NCBI RefSeq assembly: GCF_014191055.1
Contig: NZ_JACHWB010000001.1
Span: 401,875 to 465,874 of the forward strand
DNA: 64,000 nt
Reading direction: 5' to 3'
From: Microvirga lupini
GTDB taxonomy: Bacteria > Pseudomonadota > Alphaproteobacteria > Rhizobiales > Beijerinckiaceae
Shown here: one piece after another, positions 54,594 to 62,406 of the stretch
Position numbering within the stretch: position 1 is the first letter of the stretch
How the letters are laid out: each line of letters starts with the position of its first letter
The notes under the pieces: generated by a model
Database searches by the model: none
Told to the model about the DNA's origin: nothing
What the model saw: only the letters and a program-made list of their open reading frames with translations
Program-made: the position numbers and the translations under genes

Positions 54594-56522
54594 TCAAGGA
54601 ACCTTGGCGCTGAATCCGAGGCCTGATTGTGCAACAGGCGTTTCGTTTGTCTGCATCGGGCATAATTTCGCGGCCTGGAGAAGTCCATACCCGTAGGTTT
54701 TGTCTCGGCCCGGCTTGCCCAAATCCATCGTGTTGCTCTCAAGAGTAGCCTGGAGCCCGTCCGGATTCAGGTTTGTGCCCGAAGCCTGCAGGACTGCAGC
54801 GGCGGCGGAAATGAACGGTACGGCATAAGATGTGCCGCTCTTCGTCGTGCCGCCTCCGCCCGGCGCTGCAACCCACAGATCCACACCGGGTGCCGCAAGA
54901 TCAATGTACTCACCCTGGGTTGCGCGGCGGTAGACATCGCGCTTCCTGTCGACGGCTGTTACGGCAATCACTCCTGGATAGGCAGCAGGGTAGGAGGGGT
55001 CGGCGCCTGCGCCATTGTTTCCAGCGGCGGCGATGATGATCATGCCCTTCTCCTGAGCCGATGCAATGGCTTGCTTAAGCACCTCGTTGGGAGGACCGGA
55101 CAGGCTCATGTTCACGACACGGACATTTCTCTCCGCCAAAGCTTCCAGAGCCATGACCAGTGTCGTCACATCTGTCCGATCCGCCGTTCCACCATCACGA
55201 TAAAAAGCATCTATTGCCAAAAGGCGCGCTTCAGGCAGGAGGCCTGGAGCGCTGCTGTCGCCCCGCCCGATGAGGAGAGCCGCCACAGCCGTCCCGTGAT
55301 CGCGCTGTGACGGATTTCCGCGAAGCTGTAGTTCGGAAACGATCTCAATTGATTGGCCTCGTAGGGCTTCGTGCTCGCGGTCAATCCCCGTATCGATAAG
55401 GCCGATTGTTGGAGCAGGGCCGCATTGTTTGGTCATCGGCAGATTCCAACCCACGAGGGAGACCGCCTCGCAGCCGTTCCCTGTGCAGCCTGGGCCCTCG
55501 TCAGTGTAATAGAAATGGTCAAGGTCAGTGACAGCTCTCGCGTCAGCCATGCGAACGGCGCGCTGTGCCTGAGCAATCGACATGCCGCGGGGAAGGATAA
55601 GCCTCACGACGCTCGCGAGGGCGCCTTTGGTCTGCTTCTCAGCTTGGAATCCTCGCGTCCTCAGCCGCGCGAGGCTCTCCGACGTCAGACCGGCAGCCAC
55701 GATTGAGCGCGATGCCTGTTTGGGTTTTGGCAAGGTTTGATCCGCAGATGGGCGCATCGTCTGGGTTTGTGCCTCGGGTGAACGCCTGACGGATCTCGCA
55801 GAAGCAGCCGCGGCCCTGCTGGGATTGAGGCCAGTTTTGCCTGGCCGGGCCTCCTTCCGCGAGGAAGCTGGCTTGGATTTTGCGGATCGAGCAGAGCTCT
55901 TCTTCGAGGAGCTCCTGGGTGTCACGGCTCTCTCGATTACCTTGACAGGAGCTGTCACAACGGGGCGGAGACTATTTGTGATCACCCCTAGAACGTTTGG
56001 CAACCCTCCAGGCACTGTGGAACGCGAAGCGCGGCTGCTCTCGGAAGCATTCCCTCGGCCTGAGGAATTCCCTCGGGCGGATGAATTGCCTTTGCCCGAC
56101 GACCCTCCGGCGTTCGAGGATCCTCCATGCCCTGAGGATCTACCTTGGCCGCCTCCCTCATTGCCATTGCCGGAGGAGGTGCTTCCTGAAGAATGCCCAG
56201 CTCCTCCGGCATTCCCGTTTCCGCTGCCGTTGTTGCCTGAGGCCCCCTGACTTCCTGCGTTCCCACTGTTGCCGCGATCGCCTGCATTGCCGCTATTGCC
56301 GGAGTTTCCTGGAGGCCCGCCGTCGCCCCTTCCAGCTCCATTGCCGCTTCCGTTGTTGCCACCGTTGCCATTGCCGCCATCATTGCCGGACTTGGCCATG
56401 GCCGGAGCCTCGGTGAGAGCTAACCCGACACCTTCTCCGACCGCAAACTGGATCTTGGTCGGACAGGCGATGGCAACACAGGATGCCAGTACCAGCAGGG
56501 AGCGTCGTTTTGATGTCATCAT
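54594..56522 (-). CDS. subtilisin-like (S8) serine protease with Gly/Asn/Ser-rich linker
   Basis: The ATG at 56522 (MMTSKRRSLLVLASCVAIAC) gives a 642-residue exported protein; a start at 56621 adds an unlikely tail. Residues about 44-170 are low-complexity Gly/Asn/Ser repeats (GNSGNAG units). A basic Ser/Arg/Lys-rich segment follows, then an inhibitor-like propeptide (LARLRTRGFQAEKQ, LRLPRGMS-like). The S8 catalytic domain runs from about 370 with Asp377 (GLIDTGID), His409 (RDHGTAVA), Asn502 (AAAGNNG) and Ser565 (SGTSYAVP). All triad residues are present, so it should be active outside the cytoplasm. Confidence 0.9.
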   Translation of the reverse strand: MMTSKRRSLLVLASCVAIACPTKIQFAVGEGVGLALTEAPAMAKSGNDGGNGNGGNNGSGNGAGRGDGGPPGNSGNSGNAGDRGNSGNAGSQGASGNNGSGNGNAGGAGHSSGSTSSGNGNEGGGQGRSSGHGGSSNAGGSSGKGNSSARGNSSGRGNASESSRASRSTVPGGLPNVLGVITNSLRPVVTAPVKVIERAVTPRSSSKKSSARSAKSKPASSRKEARPGKTGLNPSRAAAASARSVRRSPEAQTQTMRPSADQTLPKPKQASRSIVAAGLTSESLARLRTRGFQAEKQTKGALASVVRLILPRGMSIAQAQRAVRMADARAVTDLDHFYYTDEGPGCTGNGCEAVSLVGWNLPMTKQCGPAPTIGLIDTGIDREHEALRGQSIEIVSELQLRGNPSQRDHGTAVAALLIGRGDSSAPGLLPEARLLAIDAFYRDGGTADRTDVTTLVMALEALAERNVRVVNMSLSGPPNEVLKQAIASAQEKGMIIIAAAGNNGAGADPSYPAAYPGVIAVTAVDRKRDVYRRATQGEYIDLAAPGVDLWVAAPGGGGTTKSGTSYAVPFISAAAAVLQASGTNLNPDGLQATLESNTMDLGKPGRDKTYGYGLLQAAKLCPMQTNETPVAQSGLGFSAKVP

Positions 56523-56857
56523 CCCGGCTCGTCGATGGGCCGCGAAAGGCCCAGATTCCCGCAGTGGGCCCTGAACGTCCACTGAACGTTGAATAACGGT
56601 CAAAGCACCAGCTTGTTTCAAAATTGCTCAAAGTCTCTGGGTGGCCAGGAATTTTCAGTAACTGCTGGCCATAGAATGCGGTCTACACGCTGATGCAAGC
56701 TTAGGGAGGGTATGAGCGATCAAACGAAGGTGGTTTAACTCTTCTGCTTTGCTCAAAAATTCTTATGTTATTTGATGAATATTAGAGAAAAAACATGTTC
56801 ATCCTGCGTTCATTATATATCGCATGCTGGCCGACAGGATGGATCCCATGTCTGCTT

Positions 56858-56883
56858 GGAAACTACTTCGAGACTGGCGCGTT
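56858..56883 (+). promoter_or_regulatory. GGAAA-N17-CGTT promoter of the DUF1236 gene
   Basis: GGAAA (56858-56862) and CGTT (56880-56883) are separated by exactly 17 bases, 47 bases upstream of the ATG at 56931. This matches the EcfG-type stress promoter (GGAAC-N16/17-CGTT). The rest of the gap 56523-56857 shows no gene. Confidence 0.6.
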
Positions 56884-56930
56884 GTCGGTTGCCGGGTGTT
56901 GATCCCGAAGCATTGTTTAGGAGTCAGATC

Positions 56931-57335
56931 ATGTCGAAGAAGATCCTTCTCACCGGCGTCGTTCTCGCTGCTCTTGCCCCTGCCGCCGCTTTTGCTCAAG
57001 GCGGCGCAGCTGCGGGTGCCGCCACGGGTGCTGTCGGCGGCGCAGTCGTGGGTGGTCCGGTCGGTGCAGCCGTGGGTGGCGTGACGGGTGCCATCGTAGG
57101 CGGCATCGCCGACCAGCAGCAGCCGGAATTTCGCTCGTATGTGACCACTCAGAAGGTGCCGTCCTACACCTATCGCGAGGAGGTGCGCGTCGGCGCGACC
57201 CTGCCGGAAGCCGGCGTGACGTACTACGAGGTTCCGGCCGAGTACAAGGTGAAGGGCTACAAGTATACGGTGGTGAACAACACTCCCGTGCTGGTCGAGC
57301 CCGGCAGCCGCAAGATCGTGCAGGTCATCCGCTAA
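56931..57335 (+). CDS. DUF1236 exported protein with Gly/Ala-rich segment
   Basis: The start at 56931 (GGAG ribosome-binding site) is used in place of 56772, giving a 134-residue protein with a signal peptide (KKILLTGVVLAALAPAAAFA). A glycine-zipper-like stretch (AAAGAATGAVGGAVVGGPVG, then AAVGGVTGAIVGGI) follows, then a C-terminal DUF1236 domain (EVRVGATLPEAGVTYYEVPA, then VVNNTPVLVEPGSRKIVQVI). DUF1236 proteins are periplasmic and often stress-induced. The glycine-zipper part suggests membrane contact or oligomerisation. Confidence 0.9.
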   Translation: MSKKILLTGVVLAALAPAAAFAQGGAAAGAATGAVGGAVVGGPVGAAVGGVTGAIVGGIADQQQPEFRSYVTTQKVPSYTYREEVRVGATLPEAGVTYYEVPAEYKVKGYKYTVVNNTPVLVEPGSRKIVQVIR

Positions 57336-57361
57336 CGATCATCGGCTCTGGTGTTGAGCAT

Positions 57362-57390
57362 GGGCGGCCTTTGGGCCGCCCTTTTCATTT
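57362..57390 (+). terminator. intrinsic terminator after the DUF1236 gene
   Basis: GGGCGGCC (57362-57369) pairs with GGCCGCCC (57374-57381) across a four-base loop and is followed by TTTT and a T-rich tail. Confidence 0.85.
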
Positions 57391-57445
57391 TAGGTGCCAG
57401 AGGAACCTCCTTGTTCCTTCGGCAAAGCGGCCTCCTCTTGAGGTT

Positions 57446-57471
57446 GGAATAAAATGACTAGCTTTCCCGTT
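57446..57471 (+). promoter_or_regulatory. GGAAT-N17-CGTT promoter of the ECF sigma gene
   Basis: GGAAT (57446-57450) and CGTT (57468-57471) are 17 bases apart, 29 bases before the sigma ATG. The same spacing recurs upstream of both DUF1236 genes, so the sigma gene is likely under the same stress sigma factor or under itself. Confidence 0.65.
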
Positions 57472-57500
57472 ATGGTTCTATCAGGTCGTGCGGAGCAGGA

Positions 57501-57992
57501 ATGGCAACAGCCATAGGACAGGAACTTGTGGCGCTTCTCCCGAGGCTCCGACGCTTTGCGCTGGTTCTCTCCCGTTCGCAACCGCTAGCGGACGATCTTG
57601 TCCAAGGGGCCTGTGAGCGGGCGCTCGCCAAGGCGGACAGCTGGACGCCGGGCACCCGGTTTGATGCATGGATGTTTCGAATCCTCCGTAATCACTGGAT
57701 TGATCATCTGAGACGATTGAGAACTGAGGGCATGATGGAAGACGTGGAGGCGCAGACGCACCTGATTGGTGATTCCGGCGAAGATCCGATCATCAGCAAG
57801 ATCGCCTTAGCGGAGGTCCAGAGGGCGATTGACAGCTTGCCGCAGGAGCAGCGAGAGGTACTTGCTCTGGTGTGTGGGGAGGACCTCACCTATCGGGAGG
57901 CTGCGGAGGTGCTGAACGTTCCGATCGGAACCGTCATGAGTCGTCTGGCTCGGGCCAGAAGGCGACTAGTCGAAATGACAGCGGCTGCCTGA
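57501..57992 (+). CDS. ECF-type RNA polymerase sigma factor
   Basis: The 163-residue protein has region 2 (ADDLVQGACERALAKADSW, then WMFRILRNHWIDHLRRLRT, the -10 recognition helix) and region 4 (LPQEQREVLALVCGEDLTYR, then VPIGTVMSRLARARRRL). No C-terminal extension is present. The GGAG ribosome-binding site is five bases upstream. An anti-sigma factor gene follows 31 bases later. It may be EcfG-like, or a related subgroup such as ECF26; I cannot decide without comparison. Confidence 0.9.
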   Translation: MATAIGQELVALLPRLRRFALVLSRSQPLADDLVQGACERALAKADSWTPGTRFDAWMFRILRNHWIDHLRRLRTEGMMEDVEAQTHLIGDSGEDPIISKIALAEVQRAIDSLPQEQREVLALVCGEDLTYREAAEVLNVPIGTVMSRLARARRRLVEMTAAA

Positions 57993-58023
57993 GAGGCGCA
58001 TGAGATGAGAGCGGAGTAGGAAG

Positions 58024-58773
58024 ATGTCGGAGCTGCATCTCACCGATGAAATCCTCATGGCCTTTGCAGACGGAGAGCTAGACCAGCCCGTGGCCGCCGC
58101 CGTCGCCAGGGTCATGGCACAGGATCCAGCGGTCGCAAGGAAGATCGTCGAGTTTCAGCAGAGTCGCCGTCTGACACGCTCAGTTTTTGCCAACAATCTC
58201 GCTCCAGACGTTCCGAGCGAACTCCGTGCAGCCATTTCAGCAAAAATCGAGGCCTATGAGGCAGCGGTTGAGGGTGGCGAGGGAAAGCAAGCGAAAGAGA
58301 CAAAGAGCATATGGGGAGGCGGAATGTCGCCTGTGAGAATGGCTCTGGCTGCCTCCCTCGCAGCTGTCGCAGTTTCTGCGGCCTATTTCATCGGGCAGCA
58401 CTCGCAGTCGGAAGTAGGTCGTCTCGCACAACTGGAGCACCCACGTGTTCTCCAGGAACTCAGTCGTCTTGAATCCGGACGGGATGCAGAGCTGCCGTTC
58501 GGGCGGCTAAGGGTGATCTCCACATACCGACTGCCAGACAACTCTTTGTGTCGGGAGTTCAGGCTTCAGTCTACCTCCACGTCAACGGATGCGGTCGCCT
58601 GCCGAACCGACGGATGGAGGGTAACCTTTGCTTTATCAGATCCTGCGAAAGGCGCTGAGTACGTACCAAGCTCAGGTGGAGACCTCTTAGAGTCTTATCT
58701 CGACAATCTTGGTGCTGGGAACCCGCTTGAGGGTGAGGCGGAAGCCAAGGCCCTCTCTGAGACCGCTCGATAA
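58024..58773 (+). CDS. transmembrane anti-sigma factor
   Basis: The 249-residue protein starts with a short sigma-binding helix bundle (HLTDEILMAFADGELDQPVA, then VARVMAQDPAVARKI) that lacks the His-x3-Cys-x2-Cys zinc motif. It has one membrane helix (MALAASLAAVAVSAAYFIGQ) and a periplasmic domain (LRVISTYRLPDNSLCREFRL, ACRTDGWRVTFAL). The location after the sigma gene and the topology argue that it holds the sigma factor at the membrane until an envelope signal arrives. Confidence 0.85.
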   Translation: MSELHLTDEILMAFADGELDQPVAAAVARVMAQDPAVARKIVEFQQSRRLTRSVFANNLAPDVPSELRAAISAKIEAYEAAVEGGEGKQAKETKSIWGGGMSPVRMALAASLAAVAVSAAYFIGQHSQSEVGRLAQLEHPRVLQELSRLESGRDAELPFGRLRVISTYRLPDNSLCREFRLQSTSTSTDAVACRTDGWRVTFALSDPAKGAEYVPSSGGDLLESYLDNLGAGNPLEGEAEAKALSETAR

Positions 58774-58819
58774 TTCTCAGCCTACCTCGAAAGAGGTATG
58801 CGCTCTCTCAAAAGAGACC

Positions 58820-58845
58820 GGAATAAACCGCATAGCCGATTCGTT
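58820..58845 (+). promoter_or_regulatory. GGAAT-N17-CGTT promoter of the second DUF1236 gene
   Basis: GGAAT (58820-58824) and CGTT (58842-58845) are separated by 17 bases, 34 bases upstream of the ATG at 58880. It is the third copy of the same promoter shape within 2 kb. Confidence 0.65.
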
Positions 58846-58879
58846 CTCTGTCCTAGCAGCCTAGTGATAGAGGGTGATT

Positions 58880-59236
58880 ATGCGAGCCGCGTACCATCTG
58901 GCTTTAGCTATGTTCTCCATGGGGGCCGTTGCAGCGCCTTTGATAGCGCCGAACACAACCCAAGAGGCTTGGGCGCCCATGGCAGAAAGTCAGCAGCATA
59001 TTCCTCCGGATTATGCGCTCAGCAACAATGTCGGCCTTTTGGGTAGGGTAAGCTCACAACAGAGTATGACTTTAGCATCTCACTTCAGTCGAGGCGCCCT
59101 GATCGGAGAGACATTGCCTGAGCAGATCGACCTCTATCCGATCCCGCGCCATGAAACCTATCGCTATGCAGTCTTGAATGACAGCCGGGTTATCGTGGAC
59201 GCGGCCTCGCGCAGAATTGTGTATGTCGTTCGTTAG
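58880..59236 (+). CDS. DUF1236-like exported protein
   Basis: The 118-residue protein has a signal peptide (MRAAYHLALAMFSMGAVAAP) and a DUF1236-type C-terminus (GALIGETLPEQIDLYPIPRH, then YAVLNDSRVIVDAASRRIVY). It lacks the glycine-zipper region of the first DUF1236 gene but shares the Leu-Pro-Glu/Pro and VxxVR ending. The ATG at 58880 follows GAGGG; a GTG two codons upstream is possible. The shared promoter with the sigma gene suggests it belongs to the regulon. Confidence 0.85.
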   Translation: MRAAYHLALAMFSMGAVAAPLIAPNTTQEAWAPMAESQQHIPPDYALSNNVGLLGRVSSQQSMTLASHFSRGALIGETLPEQIDLYPIPRHETYRYAVLNDSRVIVDAASRRIVYVVR

Positions 59237-59242
59237 AGACAA

Positions 59243-59261
59243 GCTCCTATTCGATAGGAGC
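59243..59261 (+). terminator. hairpin after the second DUF1236 gene
   Basis: A perfect 8-bp stem GCTCCTAT/ATAGGAGC with a three-base loop lies six bases after the stop and has no T run. A weak terminator or mRNA end-protecting hairpin is likely. Confidence 0.5.
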
Positions 59262-59292
59262 GTACACTGCTCATAACAGCGGGTTTATTTCC

Positions 59293-60027
59293 ATGTCATT
59301 GAACCATCTAATCGGAGGCCGGCGTATTCTCCCCTTGGAGGAAAAGTCTGCAACGATGGTGTTCCCGATATGCAGTAATCCACTGCTGCGAATCGGTCTC
59401 GAAACGGTTCTCCTCGGCGGAGCATTTAACATCTGGCCCGAAGCCGTCGATGACATATCAGTCCTGCCGAGAACTCTGGGCGGGGAGAATGTTCTTTTCA
59501 TTATTGACGGACAGAACTACAGCGATGACGCTGTCAGCATCATCAATCAAATCAAGACGCGCTTCCCTGATGCGAGGATTGTGATCCTGTCAGAGAAGTT
59601 TGAGCCCGATGCAGTATGCGCAGCTTGGCAGGCGGGGGCGCACGGCTTTTGCCTCTCCAATAGCCAAAGAGAAATCATCGTCGGATCGCTCGACCTCGTC
59701 ATGCTCGGTGAAATCGTTCTGCCTTCAGCCTTCATATTGTCGCTAACAGCGTCCAATGCAGGTCATACGGCGTCTGCGACGGTCCAGAGTTCAGAGAGTA
59801 GTGAGGATTATCCGTCCCTAGGTCGAAAACTCTCGATACGAGAGGCGCAAATCCTAGACTACTTAAGACAGGGAGCGCCGAACAAGGTGATTGCTCGGAA
59901 ACTCAGCTTGTCCGAGTCGACTGTTAAGGTGCATGTCAAGGCTATCCTGAAGAAGATTGGCGCCTGCAATCGAACTCAGGCTGCGCTTTGGGCGACGCGT
60001 CGATTCTCGTCGGATGCCGAGGTTTAA
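59293..60027 (+). CDS. LuxR/NarL-type regulator with degenerate receiver
   Basis: The 244-residue protein has a C-terminal LuxR helix-turn-helix (LSIREAQILDYLRQGAPNKV, then LSLSESTVKVHVKAILKKIG). The N-terminal half folds like a receiver (ENVLFIIDGQNYSDDAVSII) but lacks the acidic pair and the switch Lys, and only the Asp of LFIIDG remains at the acceptor place. It may therefore act without phosphorylation. It follows the sigma/DUF1236 block in the same direction but has no GGAA-N17-CGTT element of its own. Confidence 0.85.
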   Translation: MSLNHLIGGRRILPLEEKSATMVFPICSNPLLRIGLETVLLGGAFNIWPEAVDDISVLPRTLGGENVLFIIDGQNYSDDAVSIINQIKTRFPDARIVILSEKFEPDAVCAAWQAGAHGFCLSNSQREIIVGSLDLVMLGEIVLPSAFILSLTASNAGHTASATVQSSESSEDYPSLGRKLSIREAQILDYLRQGAPNKVIARKLSLSESTVKVHVKAILKKIGACNRTQAALWATRRFSSDAEV

Positions 60028-60095
60028 ACTCTTCTGATTTATCATGACAGAAACATTGCTTCAGAAGAAGGGGTTATGCCGCCCCTCCATCACAT

Positions 60096-60926
60096 TCATT
60101 CTGCTCTCGGCGGCAGCTTCGACTTAGCGAAACTCTCATGTCTTCCAGCAATGGCTGCGGTCAATGATCCGTCCAATCCCAGCTCGGTGATCATTCGGCT
60201 CGCCTCACGCATTTCCGCAGCGCGCCGAAGGCCGTGCTGCGCTACGCGGGCCATCATTACTTTTGCGAGATTTTCCCAATCCATGCCCGGATAGGACGCC
60301 TTTAGGCTTGCCAGAACGGCTGGCATGACACCCGCCTTTTCGGAAGCCAGCGTGAAGTCTACCATCAGTGCCTCCATGCCTTTGATCACAATGCTGCGGC
60401 ACAGCTTTGTGGCAGAGGCCGTTCCGATCTCCGGGCTGACCGGCGTAATCCTCATCCCAAGTTCGTTGAGCTGTGCCGAGATCGGTCCGGCCTTCTCACC
60501 GCCACTCAGAATAGGGACCTCGATCCCCACACCGCTCACCGGGGCCATGACGGCGAACTCGATGAAAGCTGCGCCTCCTTGACGGATTTGGTCGGCCACA
60601 ACTCTCTTGGTAGCCGGAGAGACGGAGTTCAGATCGATATAGGTTTGCCGCGGCGTCAGATGAGGCGCGGCTTGCCGGGCGGCGGTGACCGTGGAGTCCG
60701 CCGTGACAGCCGAGATGACGATCTCTGCCGTCGCGCAGACTTCCGCTACGCTGCCAGCGACACGAACCTTGTCATTTATAGCACGCTGCTTCAGCGCGGG
60801 GTATCGGTTTGGATCGTCGAAGAGGATGTCATAGACAGCCACATGCACACCGGGCTTGGCTGCAAGCTGGTGTGAGAAGAGTTGCCCGACTTCTCCATAG
60901 CCGATGAAGGCGATCTCAAGACTCAT
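60096..60926 (-). CDS. NAD-binding dehydrogenase with DUF1932 C-terminus
   Basis: The 276-residue protein belongs to the 6-phosphogluconate/3-hydroxyisobutyrate dehydrogenase superfamily. It has an N-terminal Rossmann motif (IAFIGYGEVGQLFSHQL), a substrate-site segment (EFAVMAPVSGVGIEVPILSG) and an all-helical DUF1932 C-terminal domain with a Lys/Asn pair (TKLCRSIVIKGMEALMVDFT). It is the last gene of the GalD-GalB-LigK-type operon. Its substrate there is unknown; a hydroxy-dicarboxylate is plausible. Confidence 0.85.
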   Translation of the reverse strand: MSLEIAFIGYGEVGQLFSHQLAAKPGVHVAVYDILFDDPNRYPALKQRAINDKVRVAGSVAEVCATAEIVISAVTADSTVTAARQAAPHLTPRQTYIDLNSVSPATKRVVADQIRQGGAAFIEFAVMAPVSGVGIEVPILSGGEKAGPISAQLNELGMRITPVSPEIGTASATKLCRSIVIKGMEALMVDFTLASEKAGVMPAVLASLKASYPGMDWENLAKVMMARVAQHGLRRAAEMREASRMITELGLDGSLTAAIAGRHESFAKSKLPPRAE

Positions 60927-60964
60927 ATGTTCTCACCATCCTGCACGAAATAAGGGCTCCGCCC

Positions 60965-61657
60965 TTATTCCGCATCCTTGTATTCGACATAAACGAGACC
61001 CGCGTTCGCGAGCGGCTCACGCATTTTGTAGAGGTCAAGGCCAAGAACGCCGGAGGCGAGCTGCTCGCGCTTCGAGCCCTCGTTGGCGACACGCGTTTCA
61101 CCGGCAAGTGCTACGGCTTCAGCTTCCCGCCGCGGCACGACCAGAACACCATCGTCATCGGCGACGATCACATCACCTGGCTTCACTAGAGCACCTGCGC
61201 AGACAACGGGAACATTGACGGAGCCGAGCGTCGCCTTCACCGTTCCTTTGGCGGAGACCGACCGCGACCAGACGGGGAAGCCCATCTCAGTCAGGGTCTT
61301 CACATCTCGGACGCCGGCATCAATGACGAGGCCGACGACGCCACGAGCTTTTAGTGATGTTGCCAGCAGATCGCCGAACATGCCGTCAGTGTTGTCGGTC
61401 GTTACGCCGACGACGAGGACATCGCCCGGCTTACACTGCTCGACAGCTACGTGGATCATCCAATTGTCACCCGGCTGAGCCAACACGGTGACGGCGCTGC
61501 CGGCCACTTGGGCGCCCGCCCAGATCGGCCGCATATAGGGCTTCAAAAGTCCTGAGCGACCCAAGGCTTCATGGGCGGTCGCGACGCCGAGTTTTGCGAG
61601 CCGGTCGACGATTCCCTGCTCAATTCGCGGCGTGTTGGTGATGACGACGGGCTTCAT
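60965..61657 (-). CDS. ligK: LigK-type 4-carboxy-4-hydroxy-2-oxoadipate / HMG aldolase (RraA fold)
   Basis: The 230-residue protein is an RraA-fold class II aldolase. It has [20 protein letters not shown], the metal/substrate motif [20 protein letters not shown] and the Arg-Asp pair [14 protein letters not shown]. It cleaves 4-carboxy-4-hydroxy-2-oxoadipate to pyruvate and oxaloacetate at the end of the 4,5-protocatechuate and gallate routes. The ATG at 61657 overlaps the galB stop by four bases (ATGA). The extension to 61780 lies inside galB. Confidence 0.9.
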   Translation of the reverse strand: MKPVVITNTPRIEQGIVDRLAKLGVATAHEALGRSGLLKPYMRPIWAGAQVAGSAVTVLAQPGDNWMIHVAVEQCKPGDVLVVGVTTDNTDGMFGDLLATSLKARGVVGLVIDAGVRDVKTLTEMGFPVWSRSVSAKGTVKATLGSVNVPVVCAGALVKPGDVIVADDDGVLVVPRREAEAVALAGETRVANEGSKREQLASGVLGLDLYKMREPLANAGLVYVEYKDAE

Positions 61658-62376
61658 GCGAGTTCCTCGACGATCTCGGGGAAAATACGCTGATAAGCTT
61701 CGCCATAGGTCATTGCACGCCCGGAGTTGCGCCCGCCCTGCATGCCGCGGTTCAGCGCGACGCGGGTGTAGTATTCCCACAGATGCTTCTGAGCGGCGAG
61801 GATTTCGAAGGCCTTGCGTTTCGTCTCCCAGACGTCATCGATGTTGAGGATCACGTTGGGCTTATAGTTACACTGCTCCGGCTGGTGCGGCTCGAACAGA
61901 AAGACCGGCGGCGCATTATAGGTCAGGTCCAGGTTCGGCTTATGCCCGGCCGCCTGGGCGATGATGCGGGCTTCCTGCGCAAAGCGCGTCGCCTCGGGAT
62001 GATCAACGTTGTAGGGATCTTCGAGGGAGTGCGTGAGAACGAAGGAGGGCTTAAGCTCTCGGTAAATATCGACCAGACGCTCCAGCATCTCAGGAGTAGT
62101 GTGAAGCGGGTAATCGCCCGCATCGAAGAATTCGATCTCGGCGCCCAATGTCTCAGCTGCTCGTTCGGCTTCCTCACGCCGCTGCCCCTTCACCTCGGCG
62201 AGTGAAACGTCGCCCCTCTTCCAGGCCCATTGGCTTTCACCGCGCTCGCCAAACGAAAGGCAGACGATCTTCATGCGGAAGCCTTTCTTCGTATGAAGGG
62301 CGATGGCGCCGCCCGCCCGCCATACGAAATCGCCAGGATGGGCGGTAACGACAAGTCCGGTCTTTCCAATAGTCAT
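61654..62376 (-). CDS. galB: 4-oxalomesaconate hydratase GalB (PIG-L fold)
   Basis: The 240-residue PIG-L/LmbE-fold protein begins [20 protein letters not shown]. The usual HPDD zinc motif appears as HPGD, and the downstream [13 protein letters not shown] supplies the other metal His. In GalB this fold hydrates 4-oxalomesaconate rather than removing an acetyl group. The neighbours (GalD-type tautomerase and LigK-type aldolase) make this assignment much stronger than the fold alone. It overlaps the aldolase gene by four bases. Confidence 0.88.
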   Translation of the reverse strand: MTIGKTGLVVTAHPGDFVWRAGGAIALHTKKGFRMKIVCLSFGERGESQWAWKRGDVSLAEVKGQRREEAERAAETLGAEIEFFDAGDYPLHTTPEMLERLVDIYRELKPSFVLTHSLEDPYNVDHPEATRFAQEARIIAQAAGHKPNLDLTYNAPPVFLFEPHQPEQCNYKPNVILNIDDVWETKRKAFEILAAQKHLWEYYTRVALNRGMQGGRNSGRAMTYGEAYQRIFPEIVEELA

Positions 62377-62406
62377 AGAAGCCTCGAGAGAACGAGTTGC
62401 AATATT

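Noticed and set aside
60031-60067. inverted repeat CTTCTGA/TCAGAAG after the LuxR-type gene
   Set aside because: The arms are only seven bases with a 23-base gap and no T run; terminator status not supportable.
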